NCBI GenBank assembly: GCA_016189835.1
Contig: JACPRU010000052.1
Location: 1-57,869 of the forward strand
Direction of reading: 5' to 3'
Source of the DNA: Deltaproteobacteria bacterium
GTDB lineage: Bacteria > Desulfobacterota > Binatia > JACPRU01
Length of the DNA stretch: 57,869 nucleotides
The position numbers and the translations under genes were made by a program. The stretch's first letter is position 1, and each line of letters begins with the position of its first letter. Shown piece by piece: positions 27,559-37,604 of the stretch. The notes under the pieces were generated by a model. It was not told the DNA's origin. It saw only the letters and a program-made list of their open reading frames with translations, and ran no database searches.

Positions 27559-28581
27559 ATGGAAAACCGGACCAAGATCGTCACCATCCAGCGCCACATC
27601 ATGGAGCAACAGGCGCTGCTCCCGACCGCCACGGGAGACTTCACGCTGCTGCTCTGGGATCTGGTGCTCGCCTTCAAGATGATCTCGCGGGAGGTGAACC
27701 GCGCGGGCTTGGCGGCCATTCTCGGGCCGGCGGGGCACGAGAACGTGCAGGGCGAGGAGGTCACCAAGCTTGACGACTTCGCGCAGAGCCGCATCTTCGA
27801 GCAGATGGATCACGGCGGACACCTCTGCTGCATGGCCTCGGAGGAAGCCGACGGCCTGATTCCCATTCCCGAGCGCTTCCCGAAGGGGAAGTATGTGCTC
27901 CTCTTCGATCCGCTCGACGGCTCCTCGAACGTCGACGTCAACGCCAGCCTCGGAACGATCTTCTCGATCCACCGCAAGCGCACGCCCGGGGTCGACGGCT
28001 CGGTGGAGGACTGCCTGCAGCGCGGCAGCGAGCAGGTGGCCGCCGGGTACGCCGTCTACGGGTCGAGCACGATGCTGGTCTACACGGCGGGGCGCGGCGT
28101 ACACGGGTTCACGCTCGATCCCTCGCTCGGAGAGTTCCTGCTGTCGCACGAGAACATCCGCATCCCGCGGCGCGGCAAGAGCTACAGCGTGAACGAGGGC
28201 AACGAGAGGAACTGGGACGAGGGGACTCGCCGTTACGTCAATTATCTCAAGGAGAAGGACAAGGCGACGAATCGGCCGTACGCGCTGCGCTACATCGGCA
28301 CGCTGGTGGCCGACTTCCACCGCATCTTGTTGAAGGGCGGGATCTTCCTCTATCCCCCGGATTGCAGCGACCCGGCCAAGCCCAAGCCGAAGCTCCGCCT
28401 GCTGTACGAGGTCTCGCCGATGGCGATCATCGCCGAGCAAGCGGGCGGCGCGGCGACCACCGGGCGGGAACGCGTGCTCGACGTCCAGCCGACCGACATT
28501 CACCAGCGCGTGGCGATCGCTCTCGGCAGCCCCGAGGACGTGCGCGAGTACGAGGACTTCGTTCAGGGGCGGCGGCCGTAG
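27559..28581 (+). CDS. fbp: Class I fructose-1,6-bisphosphatase
   Basis: Gluconeogenic/Calvin-cycle phosphatase that removes the 1-phosphate of fructose 1,6-bisphosphate; 340 residues. Metal-binding motifs are MASEEADG and LFDPLDGSSNVDVNASLGTI. The substrate region includes the YLKEKD stretch and YIGTLVADFHRILLKGG, and EQAGGAATTG is near the end. The start at the ATG at 27559 (MENRTKIVTIQRHIM) fits the family better than an upstream in-frame start. It follows the kinase gene by 76 bp and faces ilvE convergently. Confidence 0.94.
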   Translation: MENRTKIVTIQRHIMEQQALLPTATGDFTLLLWDLVLAFKMISREVNRAGLAAILGPAGHENVQGEEVTKLDDFAQSRIFEQMDHGGHLCCMASEEADGLIPIPERFPKGKYVLLFDPLDGSSNVDVNASLGTIFSIHRKRTPGVDGSVEDCLQRGSEQVAAGYAVYGSSTMLVYTAGRGVHGFTLDPSLGEFLLSHENIRIPRRGKSYSVNEGNERNWDEGTRRYVNYLKEKDKATNRPYALRYIGTLVADFHRILLKGGIFLYPPDCSDPAKPKPKLRLLYEVSPMAIIAEQAGGAATTGRERVLDVQPTDIHQRVAIALGSPEDVREYEDFVQGRRP

Positions 28582-28641
28582 CGCAGGGGGCGACGGACGC
28601 GCCGGCAGCGACGCGGGTGAGAACGGGCGCTCGCCGGAGCC

Positions 28642-28659
28642 GAGCCGCCGCGGCGGCTC
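28642..28659. repeat. Perfect GC palindrome between convergent genes
   Basis: GAGCCGCCGCGGCGGCTC is an exact 18-bp palindrome over the ilvE stop codon, between the convergent fbp and ilvE genes. It may slow polymerase, but no T-run follows, so I do not call it a terminator. Confidence 0.45.
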
Positions 28660-29575
28660 AGAGGTAGGTCAGCCAGTCCTCGTGCCGCTTGTCCTCGCCC
28701 TTCAGGATGGCGAAGAAACGATCCTGTACGAGGCGGGTGATCTCGCCGGGCCGGCCCGAGCCGACCGGGCGGCGGTCGAGCTCGCGGATCGGCGTGACCT
28801 CCGCCGCCGTGCCGGTGAAGAAGGCCTCCTCGGCGATGTAGATCTCGTCGCGCGTGAAGCGGTCCTCAGCGACCGCGACGCCGCTCTCGCGCAGCAGCTG
28901 CATCACCGAAGCGCGCGTGATGCCCTCGAGGATCGACGTCAGCGGCGTGGTCTTCACGGCGCCGCGGCGAACCACGAACACGTTCTCGCCGCTCGCCTCC
29001 GAGACGAAGCCGTCGGTGTCGAGCATCAGCGCCTCGTCGAATCCCGCGGCGCGCGCCTCGGACACCGCCAGCACGGAGTTCACGTAATGGCCGACCGCCT
29101 TGGCCTTGGTCATCAGCGTGTTCACGTGGAAGCGCGCGAACGACGAGGTCATCACTCGGATGCCGTTCTTCAGGCCGTCATCGCCGAGGTAGGCCCCCCA
29201 CGGCCAGGTGATGATCGCCACCCGCACCGGGTTGGTCAGCGCCGAGGGAACCCCCATCTCGCCTTCGCCGACGAACGCGATCGGCCGGATGTAGCACTCC
29301 TTCAGCTTGTTGACGCGCACCGTCTCGACGCACGCCTTCTCGATCTCCTCGACCGAGAAGGGAATCTTCAGGCCGAGGATCTTCGCCGAATCGAACAGCC
29401 GCCGGTTGTGCTCGGCCAGCCGGAAGATCGCCGAGCGTCCGGCACCGGTCTGGTAGCAGCGGATACCCTCGAAGACGCCGAATCCGTAATGGAGGGTGTG
29501 AGTCAGAACGTGAACCTTGGCGTCGTCCCAGGCGACGAGCCGGCCGTCCATCCAGATCTTTTCGGATTTCTGCAC
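28658..29575 (-). CDS. ilvE: Branched-chain amino acid aminotransferase
   Basis: PLP-dependent class IV transaminase for Leu/Ile/Val, 305 residues. It opens with KSEKIWMDGRLVAWDDAKVH and HYGFGVFEGIRCY, binds PLP through the Lys in TLMTKAKAVGHYVNS, and carries the family blocks DGFVSEASGENVFVV and EEAFFTGTAAEVTPI. The start is the GTG at 29575 with GGAG six bases upstream; an earlier TTG would overlap the glnE side without support. It follows glnE by 46 bp on the same strand. Confidence 0.94.
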   Translation of the reverse strand: MQKSEKIWMDGRLVAWDDAKVHVLTHTLHYGFGVFEGIRCYQTGAGRSAIFRLAEHNRRLFDSAKILGLKIPFSVEEIEKACVETVRVNKLKECYIRPIAFVGEGEMGVPSALTNPVRVAIITWPWGAYLGDDGLKNGIRVMTSSFARFHVNTLMTKAKAVGHYVNSVLAVSEARAAGFDEALMLDTDGFVSEASGENVFVVRRGAVKTTPLTSILEGITRASVMQLLRESGVAVAEDRFTRDEIYIAEEAFFTGTAAEVTPIRELDRRPVGSGRPGEITRLVQDRFFAILKGEDKRHEDWLTYL

Positions 29576-29621
29576 GCCTTTCTCCGGAGGAACGTCACCT
29601 AACCGGATCGCCAACTCCGTG

Positions 29622-32600
29622 TCAACGCGCCCCTCGGTCTGCCGCGAAGCAGCTCCGGTAGATCTCGCGGATGCCCTCGCGCGTCGATCCGATGTCGCGC
29701 AACAGTCGAGGAACGGCGTCGCCGCTCTCGTAGCCGAGACGGCGGGCGAGGGGCGCGAGCTTCGGGTCCGCGTGGTCGAGCGAGGTGACGGCCTGGTCGC
29801 GCTCGATGCGCAGGCGGCTCTCGACGCGGCGCAGAAAGCGGTAGCCGTCGACCAGGCGCCGGTGGCGCTCGGGATCGAGCAGCCCCTCGGCGCGTAGCGC
29901 GTCGAGCGCGTCCTCGGTGCGGCGGCGGCGAACCGCCGCGTGCTCGGCCCCGTGGCGCAGCTGCAGCATCTCGGCGACGAATTCCACGTCGACGACCCCG
30001 CCTGGGCCGGTCTTCAGGTCCCAGCGGCGCGGGTTCTCGCGCGCCAGCTCGCGCTCCATGCGTGCGCGCAGGCGGGCGATCTCCGCCACGCCCGCGGCGT
30101 CGATCCCGCGCCCGTACACGAAGCCCTCGATCACCGCCTCCACCTCGTCGATCAGACCGCGGTCGCCGGCCACGCCGCGCGCCGAGATCAGCGCCTGGCG
30201 CTCCCACAGCGCCGAGCTGGTGCGATGGTACTCGCGGAAGGCGTCGAGCGAGGACACCAGCGGCCCGTGCGATCCCGACGGCCGAAGCCTCGTGTCGATG
30301 CGGTAGACGTAGCCCTCGCGGGTGGTGAGCTGGAGCACGACCATCAGCCGCTGGGCGAGCTTGGTGTAGTATTCGCGGACCGTCAGCTCGCCGCTCGCCG
30401 GCCGAACGCCGTCGTAGACGAAGATCAGGTCCAGATCCGAGTTGTAGCTCAACGCACGCCGGCCGAGCTTGCCCATGCCGATCACGGCGAAGCGCCCGGG
30501 AACGGGGCCGTAACGTTCGCTCAAGCCGGCGGTGGCGATCGCCAGCGCCCCTCCGAGGCAGACCTCCGCCAGCAGCGAGAGGTCCGTCTCCACCTCGGCC
30601 GCGTCGAGCAACCCGTGGATGTCGTTCACGCCGATGCGCAGCAGCTCCTCGTTGTGGAAGCGGCGCAACGTATCGAGCTGCGTCTCGTAGTCCTGGGTCG
30701 AGGCGAGCAAGCCCGCCCACCCGCCGTCGAGCGCGGCCCGGTCCTTGCGGACCACGGCGAGATCGGCGCGCACCAGACTGTCGAGCAGCTCCGGATGGCG
30801 CAGGAAGAAGCTCGACAGATAGTCGCTGGCGCCGAACAGCCCGACGAGCAGCCGCAGGGTCTCGGGATTCTGCTCGAGCAGCGCGAGGAAGCTCGTCCGG
30901 GCGCCGACCGCGGCGATGAACTCGGCCATGTGATGCAGCGCCTGGTCGGGATCGGAGGCCCGGCGGACGGCGTCGAGCAGCGCCGGCGCGAGCGCGTAGA
31001 GCGCCCGGCGCCGCCGGGCCGAGGCCGGCGAGAACCGCGGCCCGTCGCGCAGGCGAAGCAGGTTCTCGACGGCCGCCGCCGGATCTGCGAAACCCATCTC
31101 CGCGAGCCGTTGCTGCGACGCCTCGCGGTCTTCGAGCGTCTGCAGCAGCGAGACCACCCGCTCGTCGGTCGCGCGGTGGATCTCGGAGCGCGGGCCCAGG
31201 AAGAGGTTCTCGAACGAGCGCCGCACCGTACGACGGTGGCGCTCGAGGTCCCGGCGGAAGCGGTCGAGCTCGCCCGCCCCGCCGCCGGACGGCGCCTCGG
31301 CGCCGAGGTGATACCCGAGGCGACGGGCGAGCAGCCGCTGCTCTTCGGGATCGTCGGGGAGAACCTGTGTCTGCCGCTCGTGCACGATCTGCAGCTTGTG
31401 CTCGACGTCGCGCAGGAAGAGATACGCCTGGGAGAGAGCGGCCGAGTCTTCGCGCTCGAGCAGCCCGAGGTCGGCGAGCGCACGGAGGGTCTCGAGCGTG
31501 GAGCGCACGCGCAAGCGCTGGTCGCGGCCGCCGTGCACGAGCTGCAGCGTCTGCGCGACGAACTCCACCTCGCGAATTCCCCCCGGCCCGAGCTTCACGT
31601 CACGGTCGAGGCGCGAGCGGGAGTGCCGGCGGGCGACCCGGCTCTTCATCTCCTCGATCTCCTCGACCGTGGTGAAGTCGAGAAACCGGCGGTAGACGAA
31701 CGGCCGGACCTCCACCAGAAAGCTCTCGCCCAGGTCGACGTCGCCGGCCGCCGGGCGCGCCTTGAGCATCGCCGCGCGCTCCCAGGTCTGGCCGAACGAT
31801 TCGTAGTAGACCATCGCGGCGCCGAGCGAGTTGACGATCGGGCCGTTCTGGCCGTCCGGTCGCAGGCGCAGATCGACGCGGAAGACGAAGCCCTCCCCGG
31901 TCACCTCCGAGAGCGCCCGCGTGACGATCTCGGCGATGCGCGTCGCGTACGCCAGGCCGCTCGCCGCGCCGCGGGCGCCTCCCGAGCTCTGCGTCCGGCC
32001 GCCGTCGAACAGGTACACGAGGTCGATGTCGGAGCTGAAGTTGAGCTCGCCGCCGCCGAGCTTGCCCATCGCCAGCACGACGAACCGCAGCACCTCCTCG
32101 GCGGCGAAGCCGCCGTAGTCCCTCGCCACCTGAGCGCGCGCGTAGCGCACCGCCGCCTCGATCGTCCCGTCGGCGAGCGACGACAGCTCGCGCACGGTCT
32201 CCTCGACCGTCGCCAGACGCAGCAGGTCGCGGGCGCCGATGCGCAGCACGTGCCGCCGCTTGTGGCGGCGGAGGATCGCGGGCATCTCGGCCGCCCCGAA
32301 CCCGCCGCCGGCCGCCCGTGCGATCTCCTCGACGTGATCCGCGGCGGCCACCGAGCGCTCGGCGAGCGCGCGATCCAGCCACGCGGCGTCGACGCCCGGC
32401 ACCGTGAGCAGCACCGAGACGAGCGCCTGGCTCGCCCCGCACACGCCGAGCAACGGCTCGACCAGATCGCCGGTCGGAGCCCAGCCGGCGCCGATCAACG
32501 CCTCGAGATTGATCAGGGCCGCGGCCGGGTCCGCCGTCCTCGGCAGCGCATCCATCAAGCGGTCGAGCACGCCGTGGCGGCGAGCCCAGGGCGAGAGGCG

Positions 32601-32666
32601 CTCGAGCGCCGCGGCCGCCGCCGCCGCCCGCGGCAGAGCGGCGAGACGCTCCGCCGGGGAGATCAC
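29622..32666 (-). CDS. glnE: Bifunctional glutamine synthetase adenylyltransferase/adenylyl-removing enzyme
   Basis: Controls glutamine synthetase by adding or removing AMP on a tyrosine; 1014 residues. Two nucleotidyltransferase domains are present: [20 protein letters not shown] (N-terminal, adenylyl-removing) and [20 protein letters not shown] (C-terminal, adenylylating), each followed by a [24 protein letters not shown]-type segment. The protein is slightly longer than the E. coli enzyme. The GTG start at 32666 overlaps the trmFO stop by 4 bp, an unusual neighbour for glnE. No glnA or glnB is in the window. Confidence 0.94.
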   Translation of the reverse strand: MISPAERLAALPRAAAAAAALERLSPWARRHGVLDRLMDALPRTADPAAALINLEALIGAGWAPTGDLVEPLLGVCGASQALVSVLLTVPGVDAAWLDRALAERSVAAADHVEEIARAAGGGFGAAEMPAILRRHKRRHVLRIGARDLLRLATVEETVRELSSLADGTIEAAVRYARAQVARDYGGFAAEEVLRFVVLAMGKLGGGELNFSSDIDLVYLFDGGRTQSSGGARGAASGLAYATRIAEIVTRALSEVTGEGFVFRVDLRLRPDGQNGPIVNSLGAAMVYYESFGQTWERAAMLKARPAAGDVDLGESFLVEVRPFVYRRFLDFTTVEEIEEMKSRVARRHSRSRLDRDVKLGPGGIREVEFVAQTLQLVHGGRDQRLRVRSTLETLRALADLGLLEREDSAALSQAYLFLRDVEHKLQIVHERQTQVLPDDPEEQRLLARRLGYHLGAEAPSGGGAGELDRFRRDLERHRRTVRRSFENLFLGPRSEIHRATDERVVSLLQTLEDREASQQRLAEMGFADPAAAVENLLRLRDGPRFSPASARRRRALYALAPALLDAVRRASDPDQALHHMAEFIAAVGARTSFLALLEQNPETLRLLVGLFGASDYLSSFFLRHPELLDSLVRADLAVVRKDRAALDGGWAGLLASTQDYETQLDTLRRFHNEELLRIGVNDIHGLLDAAEVETDLSLLAEVCLGGALAIATAGLSERYGPVPGRFAVIGMGKLGRRALSYNSDLDLIFVYDGVRPASGELTVREYYTKLAQRLMVVLQLTTREGYVYRIDTRLRPSGSHGPLVSSLDAFREYHRTSSALWERQALISARGVAGDRGLIDEVEAVIEGFVYGRGIDAAGVAEIARLRARMERELARENPRRWDLKTGPGGVVDVEFVAEMLQLRHGAEHAAVRRRRTEDALDALRAEGLLDPERHRRLVDGYRFLRRVESRLRIERDQAVTSLDHADPKLAPLARRLGYESGDAVPRLLRDIGSTREGIREIYRSCFAADRGAR

Positions 32667-34015
32667 GACTGCGCTTGGCGGCGAGGATCGGCCGACGGCG
32701 CCAGCACGCCCTCGCCGACGATCCAGGCCGACAGCTCCCCGGCCGCTCGCGCGCCGAGCGCGGCGCGCTTGTCCTTCCCGCGCAGGCGGCCGGCGATCGG
32801 CGCGAACAGACCGTAGCTCGCGTTCATCGGCTGGAAGTCGCCGCGCGCGCGGTCGGAGACGTAGGCGAGCAGCGAGCCGAGCGCGGTGGTCGGCGGCGGC
32901 GCGACCGCGGCGCGGCCCCGCAGGCGCCGGGCGGCGTTCACGCCGGCGAGCAGCCCGCTCGCTGCCGACTCGACGTAACCCTCGACGCCGACCAGCTGGC
33001 CCGCGAAGAACATGGTCGGCTGCCGTCGCAGCTCGAGCGTCGGCTCGAGCAGCGACGGAGAATGGATGAAGGTGTTGCGATGGAGGCTGCCGAGCCGGAC
33101 GAACTCCGCGGCGGCGAGCCCCGGGATCAGCGGCAGCACGCGGCGCTGCTCGGGGTACGTCATCTTGGTCTGGAAGCCGACCAGCGAGTAGAGCGTGCCG
33201 GCGCGATCGTCCTGGCGGAGCTGCACGACCGCGTACGGGCGCTCGCCGGTGTGCGGATCGACGAGACCCACCGGACGCATCGGGCCGAAGGCCAGCGTTT
33301 CGCGCCCGCGGCGCGCCATCTCCTCGATCGGCATGCAACCTTCGAAGTAGAGGCACCGCTCGAACTCGCGGGTCGGCACCTTCTCGGCGCGGAGCAGCTC
33401 GTCGACGAATCGCCGGTACTCGTCGCGGGACAGCGGGCAGTTGAGGTAGTCGTCGCCGCCCTTGCCGTAGCGCGACGCCCGGAAGGCCACCGCGCGGTCG
33501 ATCGAATCCGCGGTGACGATCGGCGAGATCGCGTCGTAGAAGTAGAGGTGATCCCGGCCGAACAGCCGGCGCAGCTCGTCGTAGAGCGCGGGCGAGGTCA
33601 GCGGCCCGCTGGCCACGATCACCAGCTCGTCGGCGAAGCGCTCGAGGCTCGTGACTTCCTCGCGCACGACCTCGATCGAGGGCTCGGCCTCGATCGATCG
33701 CGTGACCTCGGCGCTGAATCCGTCGCGATCGACGGCCAGCGCGGTTCCGGCGGGGACCCGCGCAGACTCGGCCGCCTGCAGGATCAGCGAGCCGAGTCGC
33801 CGCATCTCTTCCTTGAGCAGGCCGACCGCCGCGTCCGGCGAGGCGCTACGGAACGAGTTGGAGCAGACGAGTTCGGCGAGTCGATCGCTGCGATGCGCCT
33901 CGGTGCCGCGCGCGGGGCGCATCTCGTAGAGCCGCACGGCGACGCCGCGTCGCGCGAGCTGCCACGCGGCCTCGCAGCCGGCGAGGCCGCCGCCGATCAC
34001 GTGGACGCGCGTCAT
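32663..34015 (-). CDS. trmFO: Folate/FAD-dependent tRNA (m5U54) methyltransferase TrmFO
   Basis: Methylates U54 of tRNA with methylene-tetrahydrofolate and FAD, unlike S-adenosylmethionine-dependent TrmA. The 450-residue protein starts with the dinucleotide-binding motif [15 protein letters not shown], has LVCSNSFRS (Cys51) and [12 protein letters not shown], the two regions carrying functional cysteines in homologues, and ends with [20 protein letters not shown] and [11 protein letters not shown]. The ATG at 34015 overlaps the topA stop (ATGA). dprA-topA-trmFO order is widespread. Confidence 0.95.
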   Translation of the reverse strand: MTRVHVIGGGLAGCEAAWQLARRGVAVRLYEMRPARGTEAHRSDRLAELVCSNSFRSASPDAAVGLLKEEMRRLGSLILQAAESARVPAGTALAVDRDGFSAEVTRSIEAEPSIEVVREEVTSLERFADELVIVASGPLTSPALYDELRRLFGRDHLYFYDAISPIVTADSIDRAVAFRASRYGKGGDDYLNCPLSRDEYRRFVDELLRAEKVPTREFERCLYFEGCMPIEEMARRGRETLAFGPMRPVGLVDPHTGERPYAVVQLRQDDRAGTLYSLVGFQTKMTYPEQRRVLPLIPGLAAAEFVRLGSLHRNTFIHSPSLLEPTLELRRQPTMFFAGQLVGVEGYVESAASGLLAGVNAARRLRGRAAVAPPPTTALGSLLAYVSDRARGDFQPMNASYGLFAPIAGRLRGKDKRAALGARAAGELSAWIVGEGVLAPSADPRRQAQS

Positions 34016-36318
34016 GCGTTGACGGCTTCGGCCTCGTCGAGGGACTCGCGATAGTTGCAGCCGGGCTGCACGCACTTGCGCAAGCGCCCGTCGCGCTTGG
34101 TGACCTTCTCCACCAGGTACTTCGCGCTGCATTCCGGACAGGCCTCGGCGACCGGCGGGTCCCAGGTGGCGAACTTGCACTGCGGATAGCGGTCGCACCC
34201 GTAGAAGGGCTTGCCTCGCCGCGAGCGCCGCTCCTGAACGTCGCCCTGCCCGCAGTCCGGGCACGCCATGCCGATCGAGCGCGGCGGCGCCTTCATCGAG
34301 TGCTTGTGATTGCACTCCGGATAGCCGGTGCAGCCGATGAACCTGCCGAACTTGCTGAAGCGCACCGCCAGCGGCTTGCCGCACTTCGGGCAGGGCTCCT
34401 TCGGCGCCTGCGGCTCGTCGATCCGGATCGAGCCATCCTCGGCGTAGACGAAGTTCTTGGTGTTCTCGCACTCGGGGTAGGCCGAGCAGGCGAGGAACTC
34501 GCCGTTACGGCCCCACTTGATGACCATCGGCGAGCCGCACTTGTCGCACACCAGGTCGGTCTTCTGCCCCTCGCCCTTGACCGACGGCATCTTCTCCTCC
34601 GCCTCGGCCAGGTCCTTCTCGAACGGCCGGTAGAAGCGGCGGATCGCCGCGACCCAGTGCTCGCTCCCCTCCTCGATCTTGTCGAGCTCGTCCTCCATGC
34701 CGGCGGTGAACTCGACGTTCAGGATGTCCGGGAACGAGCCGACCAGGAGGTCGGTCACCACCAGCCCCAGGCGGGTGGGCCGCAGGCGCTTGCTCGGATC
34801 CTCGTGCACGTACTCGCGGTTCAGGATCGTGCCGACGATCGTCGCGTAGGTCGACGGCCGGCCGATGCCCTTCTCCTCGAGCTCCTTGATGAGCGAGGCT
34901 TGCGTGTAGCGCGGCGGCGGCTCGGTGAAGTGCTGTTCGGGCAGCAGGTCGAGGAGCTTCAGCACGTCGCCTTCGTGCAGCTCGGGCAAGGAACGGCCCT
35001 CGCCCTCTTCGTCCTCGGTCGGCGCCACGGCGTCGTCGCGGCCTTCGGTGTAGACGCGGATGAAGCCGTCGAAGCGCATCACCTGGCCGGTGGCGCGGAA
35101 CAGCAGATCCCTGGCCTCGACGTCGATCGCGGTCTGGTCGAAGCGCGCCGGCGTCATCTGACAGGCGACGAAGCGGTTCCAGATCAGCGTGTAGAGCGCC
35201 AGCTCGTCGCGCTGCAGGTAGGGCGCGACGCGCTCCGGCGGCCAGTCGACGGAGGTCGGCCGGATCGCCTCGTGCGCATCCTGGGCATCTTTCTTCGAGC
35301 GATAGAAGTTCGGCGAGTCCGGCAGGTATCCCGCGCCGTACTTCTCGCCGATGTAACCGCGCACCTGCGAGAGCGCCTCGGCCGACAGGCGCGCGGAGTC
35401 GGTGCGCATGTAGGTGATGAGACCCACCGCCCCTTCCGCGCCGAGCTCGACGCCCTCGTAGAGCTTCTGCGCCACGGCCATCGTGCGCCGCGGATTGAAG
35501 CCGAGCTTGCGCGACGCCTCCTGCTGCAGCCGCGAGGTGATGAACGGCGGCGCCGGATGACGGCGACGCTCCTTGGTCTCGACGCGCGCGACCTTCCAGG
35601 TCCCCTCGGAGAGCCCGTCGAGCAGCGCCTTCGCCGCCGCTTCGCTCTCGATGCGCAGCTTCTCGTTGTCGAGCCGCTCGCCGCGAATCTTGAACAGCCG
35701 GGCGGTGAACGGCGGGGGCTGCGGCCCTTCGAGCCGCGCCTCGATCGACCAGTACTCGACCGGCCGAAACGCCTCGATCTCGCGCTCGCGCTCGACGATC
35801 AACCGCACCGCCACCGACTGCACGCGGCCGGCCGACAGCCCGCGGCGCACCTTCTTCCACAAGAGCGGCGACAGCTCGTAGCCCACCAGCCGGTCGAGAA
35901 TGCGCCGCGCCGTCTGCGCCTCGAACAGCTTGTGATCGATGCCGGTCGGGTTGCGCAGCGCCTCCTCGACCGCCTTCTTGGTGATCTCGTTGAAGCGCAC
36001 GCGGAAGACGTTCTTGCGCTTGCCGAGGTACTGCGCGATGTGCCAGGCGATCGCCTCGCCCTCGCGATCGGGGTCGGGGGCGAGGAACACGTTTTCCTTG
36101 TCCTTGGCGGCCTTCTTCAGCTCGTCGAGGACCTTCTTCTTGCCGGGAATGACCACGTACTCGGGCCGGAAGTCGCGCTCGACGTCGACGCCGAGCTTGG
36201 ACTTCGGCAGATCCACCACGTGGCCCACCGAGGCCTTCACCGTGTAGTTCCGGCCGAGATACTTGGTGAGCGTGCGAGCCTTGGAAGGCGACTCGACGAT
36301 GACCAGGTTTTTCGCCAT
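34012..36318 (-). CDS. topA: DNA topoisomerase I
   Basis: Type IA topoisomerase that relaxes negative supercoils, 768 residues. The TOPRIM domain begins [19 protein letters not shown] and holds the acidic triad [14 protein letters not shown]; the active-site Tyr is in [14 protein letters not shown]. Four C-terminal zinc ribbons follow, each with paired cysteines (CDKCGSPM...[15 protein letters not shown]...CTGYPEC, CPDCGQG...CDRYPQC, CPECSAK...CVQPGC). Length and domain order are typical. It sits between dprA and trmFO. Confidence 0.96.
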   Translation of the reverse strand: MAKNLVIVESPSKARTLTKYLGRNYTVKASVGHVVDLPKSKLGVDVERDFRPEYVVIPGKKKVLDELKKAAKDKENVFLAPDPDREGEAIAWHIAQYLGKRKNVFRVRFNEITKKAVEEALRNPTGIDHKLFEAQTARRILDRLVGYELSPLLWKKVRRGLSAGRVQSVAVRLIVEREREIEAFRPVEYWSIEARLEGPQPPPFTARLFKIRGERLDNEKLRIESEAAAKALLDGLSEGTWKVARVETKERRRHPAPPFITSRLQQEASRKLGFNPRRTMAVAQKLYEGVELGAEGAVGLITYMRTDSARLSAEALSQVRGYIGEKYGAGYLPDSPNFYRSKKDAQDAHEAIRPTSVDWPPERVAPYLQRDELALYTLIWNRFVACQMTPARFDQTAIDVEARDLLFRATGQVMRFDGFIRVYTEGRDDAVAPTEDEEGEGRSLPELHEGDVLKLLDLLPEQHFTEPPPRYTQASLIKELEEKGIGRPSTYATIVGTILNREYVHEDPSKRLRPTRLGLVVTDLLVGSFPDILNVEFTAGMEDELDKIEEGSEHWVAAIRRFYRPFEKDLAEAEEKMPSVKGEGQKTDLVCDKCGSPMVIKWGRNGEFLACSAYPECENTKNFVYAEDGSIRIDEPQAPKEPCPKCGKPLAVRFSKFGRFIGCTGYPECNHKHSMKAPPRSIGMACPDCGQGDVQERRSRRGKPFYGCDRYPQCKFATWDPPVAEACPECSAKYLVEKVTKRDGRLRKCVQPGCNYRESLDEAEAVNA

Positions 36319-36346
36319 GGGGGTCGGATGGTAGCGGAGGATTCCA

Positions 36347-37501
36347 TCAGCCGCTAGCAGGCGTCGATGGCGTGCCTCGGCCGGACGACTGGGACGGGCT
36401 CCCGGGCGGCGGAGATTTCTCCCGGCTGAACAGCATCCCGGCGTGGCGCCGGACCCATCCGGCGAGCTCGAGCTGGAGCAGCGTCTCGAGCACCCGGCCC
36501 GGGGCGAGGCGGCTGCGCTCGATCAGACGGTCGACGTGCTCGACGGTGGCGGCGAAGGCGGCGAGCACGCGGCCCTGCTCTTCGGAGACCGCCGGCACGG
36601 GCGCCCGCGGAGGCGGCGGCGTGCGCCACGGCAGCACGTCGGCGATCACCTCGGCCCCGCTCTCGACGAGCCGCGCCCCCTGGCGGATCAGCCGATGCGT
36701 GCCGCGCGTCCGCTCGAGGCCGGCCTCTCCGGGAACCGCGAGCACCTCCCGTCCCTGCTCGAGCGCGAGCCGGGCGGTGATCAGCGAGCCGCTCTTCTCG
36801 GAGGCCTCGACCACCACCACGCCGAGCGAGAGGCCGGCGACGAGACGGTTGCGGCGCGGGAAGTTGCGCGCGTCCGGCGGCGTTCCGATCGGCAGCTCCG
36901 AGACCAGCGCGCCACCGGCCGCGACCTGCTCCGCGAGCCGGCCGTGACGGCGCGGGTAGACCCGATCGATGCCGCAGCCGAGCACGGCGAGCGTGCGCCC
37001 GCCCCCGGCCAGCGCCCCGCGGTGGGCCGCGCCGTCGATGCCGAGCGCGAGGCCGCTGACGACGGTGACGCCGCTCGCCGCCAGCTCCCGCGCCAGCCGC
37101 TCGGCGACCGCCACTCCGTAGGCGCTGGCCGAGCGCGAGCCGACCACCGCGACGGCCTCGACGTCGCCGGGCTCGAGACCGCCCCGCACGTAGAGCACGG
37201 GCGGCGGATCGTGGATGAAGCGCAGGCCGGTCGGGTAACGCTCGTCGCCGAGGCAGACGAGATCGACGCCCAGCGCCGCGGCGCGCGCCACCTCCGCGTC
37301 CGCCTCGTCCCGCCGCGGCGATCCGACGATCCGCGCGATCGCCGCGGCGGGGAGCCCGGCCCGTGCGAGCCTCTCGCGCGGCGCGCGGAAGACCTCGGCG
37401 GGACTGCCGAACGCCTCGAACAGCTTGCGGCAGGCGACGTCGCCGAGCCCCTCGAGCGAGCGCAGCGTCAGCCAGTACCGGGCGTGTCGGCTGGTCCCCA
37501 A
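36347..37501 (-). CDS. dprA: DNA-processing protein DprA
   Basis: Loads RecA onto incoming single-stranded DNA during natural transformation; 384 residues from the chosen start. A short SAM-like N-terminal domain precedes the Rossmann-like core (AVVGSRSASAYG, VSGLALGIDGAAHRGAL, VLGCGIDRVYPRRH, NFPRRNRLVAGLS, SEKSGSLITARLALEQGR, VPGEAG) and a C-terminal winged helix (EHVDRLIERSRLAPGRVLETLLQ). No ATG fits; the TTG at 37501, with GGAG eight bases upstream, is the best guess, and a TTG at 37576 is possible. Its last codons carry a short repeat also found at 4661-4690. Confidence 0.92.
   Translation of the reverse strand: MGTSRHARYWLTLRSLEGLGDVACRKLFEAFGSPAEVFRAPRERLARAGLPAAAIARIVGSPRRDEADAEVARAAALGVDLVCLGDERYPTGLRFIHDPPPVLYVRGGLEPGDVEAVAVVGSRSASAYGVAVAERLARELAASGVTVVSGLALGIDGAAHRGALAGGGRTLAVLGCGIDRVYPRRHGRLAEQVAAGGALVSELPIGTPPDARNFPRRNRLVAGLSLGVVVVEASEKSGSLITARLALEQGREVLAVPGEAGLERTRGTHRLIRQGARLVESGAEVIADVLPWRTPPPPRAPVPAVSEEQGRVLAAFAATVEHVDRLIERSRLAPGRVLETLLQLELAGWVRRHAGMLFSREKSPPPGSPSQSSGRGTPSTPASG
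36374..36402. repeat. Short dispersed repeat, copy B, in dprA 3' end
   Basis: Shares CCGGACGACTGGGACGG plus CTCC with 4661-4690, with one substitution. It encodes the non-conserved C-terminal tail of DprA, so it may have lengthened that protein. Confidence 0.5.
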
Positions 37502-37604
37502 CGGCGTGCTCCGCGAGCAGCCGGGGGCACCGGGGGGTGGCGCGATCAAGCTAGCCGCGCGGGTCGCGGCAGGCAACGAAAAACTCGCGGGGCCCGGGCG
37601 GACC

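Noticed and set aside
28642-28659. Palindrome as a rho-independent terminator for fbp and ilvE
   Set aside because: No T-run on either strand and no loop.
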